Assembly: GCA_001683735.1 (NCBI GenBank) | Contig: LUGG01000022.1 | Coordinates: 248,001-312,000 of the forward strand | Length of the DNA stretch: 64,000 nt | Direction of reading: 5' to 3' | Source of the DNA: Grifola frondosa | Lineage: Eukaryota; Basidiomycota; Agaricomycetes; Polyporales; Grifolaceae | Shown: piece after piece, positions 57,601 to 64,000 of the stretch | Layout: every line of letters starts with the position of its first letter | Numbering within the stretch: position 1 is the first letter of the stretch | Made by a program: the position numbers and the translations under genes | Notes under the pieces: model-generated | The model's database searches: none | The model's input: only the letters and a program-made list of their open reading frames with translations | Told to the model about the DNA's origin: nothing

Positions 57601-59652
57601 AGGTGTCTCCGTAATCGAGGGCATACCGGGAGTAGCAGCAACACTGAGGTTTCCCCTGACCGTATCGTGCGAGTCTTTGGCCTTCCGAGGCTTCTTAGCC
57701 CTATCTTTTGTTGGCTATAATCAATCCAAAGACCGAAATGACAGTCCCGGATCACATCCAGATAAAGCAAATCAATCATATGCGCACAGACGCAGCCTTG
57801 TTACCAGAAAGAACGTACATGACTCAAAGGCTTCCCTGGTGAGGAAGGTAATTCGGTGGATCCCTTCCCACTTCGCGCTATTCCTTCGCTCCGCACTCGA
57901 ACTCCCAGCTCATCTACCTCCGGCGATACTGCAGGACTGCGTGATGGCGGAGGCGGTGTGGCAGTTGGCTGGTCGCCGGTCTTTGTCGGTTTGATGTACG
58001 AGATCATGGTCGAGGATGAGCCGAGCCCCGGAGAACGCGGAGTACGACGCCGCCCCTCACTAGCAGATGACGGTAAGCGTAAATCCGGCTGCGACGCCGA
58101 CTGCCCTAAAGAACGGCTAGTATGGTCAGGCTTCACAGTCGTCGAAGAAATGTAGGTGGGAGAAGGAGAGGACGGTTCAACGGTGTACGATTTCCTCATC
58201 GCAACGGGCTTAGGAGAGACAATGGGAGGGGGAGGCGTGGATCCTCCCGCACCAACCTGCCATCGGTCCAGAACCGATAGATGTTTCTTGCTCCCTGAGT
58301 CCTTTCGGTCGGGTAGCGGGGAACCATCGGGAGTAGCTCCAGCCTCGAGCTCACTGCTCTTCTTCACCATGTTGTGCACGAAGCCACGACCTTGCAAGCG
58401 GCTTATGCTCGGCGTTGGATCCTTCTGCGGCGGTGGTCGCAAGAATGCAGGAGACGGGTTCTGGGACGGTGGAATTTGGGGACTATTGGGGGCTTGGCGA
58501 GGAGTTGGCTGGATAGGCCTCGCGAGCATTGGCGTTGTGATAGATGATTTAGGGGGAGAAGGAGGTCGTGGTGTCCGTGGGGCAGACGACGGTCGTAGGA
58601 TAGGAGGTGTAGAGAGAGGTGGCGATGTATCGACTCCATTGCCGGTTGTACGTCTATCATTCGGAGTCGTGGGACGCAGATTAGGGGAAGGTGAGTATGG
58701 TATTGGATGAGATGGAGGCACAAATTTCGGCTTTGTGGAAGTAGGAGGAGGCGGGACGGCCTTAACTGGGGCAATACCAGTGGGCGTGCTAATTGTGCGT
58801 AGTCGTGCAGTCTGTGAAGGCACAGTCTTCTCAGGTGCGACAGACTTTTCCGTCACTTTCTCCGTGTACGTTTTGGCGACGGAGGGAGTGCTAATTCTGC
58901 GGTCCCTTTGTACGGGCTCGGGAAGCACTCCAGCTTTCTTCTGCTCCTCACGAATAGCGACCGACACAACCGACACGCTACCCTTGCCTGTCATCCCCGG
59001 CATGGCAACCCCACCTCTCCCGAATACAGGATGAGGTGCAGTAATATGCGTTCGCTGTTCAAACTGTGTGGGGTCATGGGCATCCTGCTGAGGCGCTTGC
59101 CTTGTAAGCCGGGGACCAGTCGCTCGGCCACCCATGAAAGCAGCGAGTGAGATGGGCGCGGTAGGTGTCTGGGTCGGCAAGTTGGCTCGTGTCATTGGGG
59201 TTCTAGTATTCAAAGCGGTTGGATCCCGAGAAATGTGGACATCACGATCCTCGCCAGTGAGCTTGCGCAGTGCATCATCTTGACTTTTCTGCCTGTCCCG
59301 CGTCGTGTCTCCCGCGGTCGTCGGGCCCTCTTCTTCTTTCAAAGAATGAACAAGCTCACTCTGTGCTTCATGATGCAATCAAACATATCCAGTCAGCCGT
59401 TGGGTGCTGATTCAAACAGGACTTACATAAATCGAGACTTCCAGCACGACTGCCATAACCCGTGCTTCTGCGCAGACGTGCGAGCCGCGAAGCAGCAATC
59501 TCCTCCTCCAGTCGCTTATGCTCCGCCTCCTCATCCTCATCGACCTGACGCTGTAAGGCTTTGATCTTGCTTGTCCATTCCGCCAGTCCTGCCTCTGGCT
59601 TAGCAGGAAGATCGAGCGTTCGTCGGCGTGCTCCATTTATCGAGTGCTCCAT
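54629..59652 (-). CDS. DUF4045 and gelsolin-repeat actin-associated protein
   Basis: Large cytoskeletal-type protein. The N-terminus at 59652 (MEHSINGARRRTLDLPAKP) has the DUF4045 start WTSKIKALQRQVDEDEEAEH, then KRLEEEIAASRLARLRRS. A long Pro/Ser/Thr-rich disordered region follows (59378-56790), with ISLAAFMGGRATGPRLTRQ and VKSLVANWGPRNGAPHPGS. The gelsolin-like part begins DTHVFYDTEVLAVIHRAKTR, then KVWAWHGRRSQAGERE, RKLQELARRYGTALV and SLLDTFYVWYGCGSVENERR. Next are EGLSDDDEMFWMILGDGEYA, NESVYIIDCVWELFVLVGSE and the C-terminal YDPSIGALGTVDGRLVSLIG. Known relatives cap or sever actin filaments in a Ca2+-dependent way; that role is inferred here. One base appears missing near 55985, between YAQAL and SSGTNILELTEG. 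Confidence 0.88.
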
Positions 59653-60429
59653 CGGACAAGCTCATAGAAAGGTGGTTCGCAGTTCGCGTTCTGGCGAATG
59701 CGACCTTCGAAATGGGAAAGTAAAAGGACAGAAGATTTGGGCAGATATAAGGAGGTGTTCTAGTTTGCCGCTACGTATTAAATACAGCAGCCGAGGAATG
59801 CAATGTAGGTGCACGTGAATGTTTCTATATAAGGAAGGTCTCTGAATGTAGGCGCTGAGGGCAACTCACTTACATGTGCATCTACATTCAATATTTATTC
59901 AATATTCAATACTCAACGGTCCATGTCCAGTGCTCAGCGCACAGTGTCGACATAGTATACTTACGAAGCCGATAGACTGAATGACACGCCTCGGGTGTAT
60001 GAACAAACGTGATCAATAATATTTATGGAGTTGCAGCATCTTAGTAAATGACAATGCTCCATTTCGAAAAACCAGAGAACCCTCTTATAAGGTTGTTCCG
60101 ATGAGTCGTGTTTCATCAACACGCCGTCTCAAAAATACCTTCATTATGTGACGCGGTGGTAAGCCGTACATCTGAAGAGCGATCAGCAAGCCAGAGCTCA
60201 TCACAGAACCAAGGGAACTCACGGAAAATGGCGCTCCGCTGTAATGATTTGCCTTATCGGATTAAATATGGAAGGGCGTTGGGCATAAATTTATGATATC
60301 TCGGACCTTCATGCTCCAGTGTCAGAAACTGGCCAATCATTGTGATTGGCCCTGTCTAGTTCTGGATGATGTTACTTGAGATGCTGCATTAAAGTCTGTC
60401 TCAGTGTACAAGCTGATGCACGGCCCCTC
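59653..60429. other. intergenic spacer
   Basis: AT-rich, with promoter of the DUF4045-gelsolin gene at the left. No gene recognised. Confidence 0.55.
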
Positions 60430-60790
60430 TCAATGGTGCTCTTCGTGGTGTGCTTCATGGTGGTCATGTCCATGTCCATGGCCCTCCCATGGATGTTTCC
60501 CCTGCAAAGCGATGAGATGTATATTGGAATGGAGATAACAGGCACACACCAAAAGTTTGCCGCCATCCTTACTAAAATTCAGATGAGCAGAGACTCGACA
60601 TTACATGTAGGACAGGCATACCGCGCGCGATAGAAGATGAAGAACCACATGGTTGCGCCCAGCGTTGTCGACAGAAACTGTATCTGAAACCGGAGAAGAT
60701 GTGGATTTAAACCCTGAAGCTAACCTCGACTTATGAGCTGTCTCAGAATCATGTCGCAATCAAAGAGAGTGTACCGTGTGGTTCAGCCAT
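60430..60790 (-). CDS. small mitochondrial complex I-type subunit with His-rich C-terminus
   Basis: Three small exons join as FLSTTLGATMWFFIFYRAR, KDGGKLL and GKHPWEGHGHGHDHH, ending in further His/Glu residues and a stop at 60430. One membrane span plus the RARKDGG...HPWEGH layout is what fungal NDUFB2/AGGG-like accessory subunits of NADH dehydrogenase show. The assignment rests on that pattern and memory. The first exon is uncertain: the ATG at 60790 (MAEPH) does not join in frame by a simple intron, so a micro-exon, another start or a base error must be involved. It may stabilise the membrane arm of complex I. Confidence 0.5.
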
Positions 60791-60948
60791 GTTGGGAGAC
60801 TGTAAAGAGCTTGTTTGCTGGTATTTGGGATAGTCGCGTCCAGAAAGGGCAACCCTTCTTTGCCTCCGCGACTTTCACGCTCACCTGCGTGTCGTCGACC
60901 AGGTCGCGTTAGTGCAATCTGTGGTGATCTCAACCACCTCTCATTGTT
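60791..60948. promoter_or_regulatory. short divergent promoter region
   Basis: 158 bp between the tentative start of the small mitochondrial gene and the ATG at 60949. Both genes would share it; spacing depends on the uncertain first exon of the former. Confidence 0.35.
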
Positions 60949-63900
60949 ATGGAAAGAAATAAGAGAAAGTGGGAGGGTGATGGCCCTGTTATTACTTTTC
61001 ATCCCCCAGTAAAACCTTCCAAAGGGTGTTCAGAGGTACGTATGCATATTTCTTGAAGACGGGATAGACAAGGTCATACTCATGGCAAACAGGTCAAACT
61101 TTTGATGAGACCAAAGCCATAGTGAGAAAGAAGCTCGGTTTGGCTAATGACGCTTCCGTCCAACTTTCACAGCTATACGGAGGAAACACCATTGAACTAG
61201 AAGACGGTACGTTTTACTGCTTCCCAGGGTGGACGCGTCGTTCTGAAGGAGAAATTGTGCAGACGATGATTTTGATGCCTTCAGCGCATTGGCAAGATCT
61301 GCGTCATCAATAGAGGTGTCTGTCAACGTCGAGCAGTTGAAGCCCTCCTATGTCCCGCATCGTTCTCAGGAATCGTCTCCTGCCGCGGTATGACTTTACA
61401 TGCATATCCATGGAGGTATCACATATTGATATTTTACAGGGGCCTTCCCGTATACGAGAGGAATCTCGAAATTCAGTACCTGATGCCTCGTTTACAACAA
61501 CAGAAGCCTCTGGTCCTGTCGTACCTAGCACATCGAAGAAGTCTGCGACTGCCGTAGCACCACCCATCAGCAATACACATGATATTGTGGATGGCTCGGT
61601 TCATCATACCCTTCGTGCGTCTTCTTCAACCCTCGATGCAGATGGCGAGCCTCGCAAGAAGCGCAAAAAGAAGAATACCCGTGATGATGCACAATCTCAG
61701 GCCTTAACAGATCCGACTGTGCGTAATCTTCAAAAACTGCACGCTGGTGAGAGAAGCATATTCATTCTTTCTAATTCACCATCTTATGCTGATTCGTTAG
61801 ATCGGTCGCATCCGGCTTCCCTGTCTTCGCCGAAGTTGCAGAAGGGGTCGTCTAAAAAGCGTAATAATGCGATTACTGATGCCCAAGAGCCCGCAGCTCG
61901 CGCTGGGGACAAACGGAAGCGACCACTAACACCTCCGCCTTCTCTTCCTGACGATGAAGGACACGCAGGATCGGTCCAAGTCTCTGTCGATTCTTCTCCC
62001 GTGAAGAAGAAGCGCAAAAAGGAGAAACAGGCTACGTCGGAGGTTTCTGCTGTACACGCGGCCTCAATCAGTCGGTCTGTAGTGGAAGGCCTGTCCCTAG
62101 CTGGAAAGGGCAAGCATCCAAGCAAAAGCAAAGACAGTTCTCTCAACTCCGTCCAGCAAGATTTGTTGCCACCTGTGGAGACCGCTGGTGCTGAAGATGC
62201 CGGCGATCTTCTGGCATCTAAAGAGAAAAAGGCAAAGAAGGCTAAACAAACTCAGGAGCTTGTTAAGACTGCGACTTCGATTCAGAATCCGGCAGCTGTG
62301 ACGAAGGCATTGAGGGATTCTCCAGCAAAGAGCGAAGAGGCATCTGTGAAGAAGAGCAAACACAAAAAGTCTGAAAAAGCGGATGGTAATGTCGCATCCG
62401 TCCAGTTGTTCAGGTGTCGCCCGGTAAGTTGGTTCTATCGTAGCATGTCTTAGAGTCGGAAGGCTAACAAAATTCAACTAGCTGTCGTGGAAAGTACAAC
62501 CACGAAATCCACCGGAGAGATCAAAGGTATAGATCATCCTCTCGTCATCATATAGTTGGCTTATAGTTTGTTTGTAGACAAAAAGAAGAGCAAGAAGTCT
62601 CTTCCCGCGGATGTGAATGACACCAAAACCTCTGCAGAGAAAATCACTCCAGCGAATCAATCAGCCGCGACAGAACCTGCCAGTATACCGAAGGAGAAGA
62701 AGAACAGGAAAAGTTCTCAGAGTAATTCCACGAAGAAAAAGAAGAGCGACGCAGGGGCAAGGGGCAGTACCTTCTGCTTTATTCTATCTCGTTCTCAACC
62801 AAACACTGCTTGCCTAGATCATGCAACAGCAGCTGCTTCGGAAAAAAATGGAGAACCGATCATGCCATCCAAAGGTAATTGCTTTCGACCAACGATATCA
62901 GCTAACTCACGCACCTTCATAGAGAAGAAGAGAGGCAAAATGTCAGGGTCTACCGAGAACAGTAGCAACGTTGAGACAGCAGAAGAGATAGTTGAGACTC
63001 CGTTGACACAGCCGAAAGATAATGGGAAAGACAAGAAATCCTCGTTGGCGAAGTCTAAGCCCAAGCTCAATGGTAAGAAGGCCGTTGACAAATCTACGAA
63101 TGACGAAACATCAGGGGATAAAGGTATGCAATTCTTACGCTACTCTCCGATGCTTTCCGACTCTTTTTGACTCTTTTTTTTTAGCACAGGAAGAATCGGC
63201 AGGGGCTCAGGAACCGTCACAAGCGGAAGCACTACGAAGTGTATTCAGAACCGTCCTGGCGAGGACCTCCCCATCATCATCTTTATCAGCGTCTTCTGGA
63301 TCCGCGCAACCGCGCGGTCAAGAAGCTGCAATAGTAGTCGAATCGAAGCCTATTGCTAAAAAAGCTAAGGCCGGTCGGTCAAAGCTGAGCATGTCGTGGA
63401 GTCCGCAAGATATGCCAAGCGCGGGACCTTCGACGGACAGCACTTCTGTGACGCCTTCACCACCCATTCCTGAACCTACCTCAATGGCACGGAAGAGTGA
63501 ACATACGGCTGCCGCCGTCAAGGAGAAAGCGAGTGTCAGAGGAAAGAAAGTACTTCAATCTGATGCTGTGGCCTGTCCGGTCTGTCAAACAAGTCCTTTC
63601 CATCTCCGGTTTCAGTGTCCCGTGGTTTTGGCTGGAGCTGATTCTATTCGGCATCGCATCAAAGAACTGAAGGGGCCCGAGCACGATGTAGAGTTGGTCC
63701 ATGAGCTGGAAGATCTGCTCAAGAAGGCAATGTGGAAGACTGAGCTGGAGGCTCAACGATCCAGTCCTCGCACCGACCCTGAAATAACCTCGACAGCACC
63801 CCCTAGGTTAAACGACGCACTTCCACTATCGACTCCACCGCTGCCTCCCGCCAGTGCTCCGGCCGATTTGCCGCCATCTTCTCTTACACGCGCTCTTCGC

Positions 63901-64000
63901 CGCCACTCAATTCCGCCCTTGATTCCTGCTGGCTCCGAGATTTCGGAGGTTGTTGTTGAGAGTAAAGATGAAGGAAGCAGTAACGACAGCTCGAGCAGCG
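60949..64000 (+). CDS. lysine-rich protein with PB1-like N-terminus (3' truncated)
   Basis: The ATG at 60949 gives MERNKRKWEGDGPVITFHPP, then VKPSKGCSE. Next comes QTFDETKAIVRKKLGLAND, then VQLSQLYGGNTIELEDDDDF, DAFSALARSASSIEVSVNVE. The basic strand and the acidic D-rich turn resemble a PB1/ubiquitin-like fold. The first exon junction (near 61038) is off by one base (GAGGT, probably GAGGGT). The rest is low complexity with repeated Lys clusters (PRKKRKKKN, VKKKRKKEKQ, VKKSKHKKSEK), suggesting a nuclear or nucleolar protein. Near 63567 a Cys/His motif CPVCQTSPFHLRFQCPVV looks like a zinc knuckle, followed by a helix (KELKGPEHDVELVHELEDLL). The gene runs off the window. Function unknown. Confidence 0.72.

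Overview
The window is nuclear DNA of a basidiomycete fungus, most likely a white-rot wood-decay Agaricomycete (Polyporales-like). Genes are dense, lie on both strands and carry many introns of about 50-60 nt. Gene content includes a class II lignin-degrading peroxidase, F-box and BTB proteins, a GH17 enzyme, a PL14-like lyase and a DUF6534 membrane protein. There are no operons, rRNA, tRNA, CRISPR arrays or intact transposons that I can see. Everything here is sequence reading and family knowledge; no searches were run.

Layout. 1-9 kb: 3' part of a peroxidase with a versatile-peroxidase signature, an F-box gene, a secreted PL14-like lyase and a SCY1-family pseudokinase with HEAT repeats. 8.9-14.7 kb: the kinetochore gene DAD2 (minus), divergent from a large disordered protein with one C-terminal membrane span. 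15.5-21.5 kb: a proline-rich protein, a second F-box gene, the lysosomal thioesterase PPT1 and a BTB protein. 21.9-27.75 kb: Mediator subunit MED12, complete. 28.3-31.6 kb: a RING protein with SUMO-interacting motifs and a DUF6534 membrane protein. 31.6-35.4 kb: gene-poor, with coding-like fragments only. 35.4-42.6 kb: two uncharacterised basidiomycete proteins flanking ribosomal protein gene RPS5. 42.6-50.2 kb: gene-poor DNA around a BTB gene, an aldo/keto reductase and a small membrane-protein-like gene. 51.7-64 kb: a GPI-type secreted protein, a GH17 glucanase/transglycosylase packed 46 bp behind a DUF4045-gelsolin gene, a small His-tailed mitochondrial protein, and the 5' part of a lysine-rich protein with a PB1-like N-terminus, cut by the window end.

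The genes are mostly unrelated neighbours. Functional themes are wood and cell-wall carbohydrate/lignin attack (peroxidase, PL14, GH17), nuclear and mitotic functions (DAD2, tail-anchored protein, MED12, SIM-RING protein) and general housekeeping (RPS5, SCY1, PPT1).

Two points matter most for a reader. First, about fifteen coding exons need a one-base correction to keep a family-supported frame. Many of these look like a base lost from a short homopolymer, and six cluster in the SCY1 kinase-like domain. MED12, RPS5, PPT1, the aldo/keto reductase and GH17 need no such correction. Assembly error is the simplest explanation. Second, splicing is unusual in places: a 12-nt micro-exon in the peroxidase, an apparent 1-nt exon in the aldo/keto reductase, and GC-AG introns.
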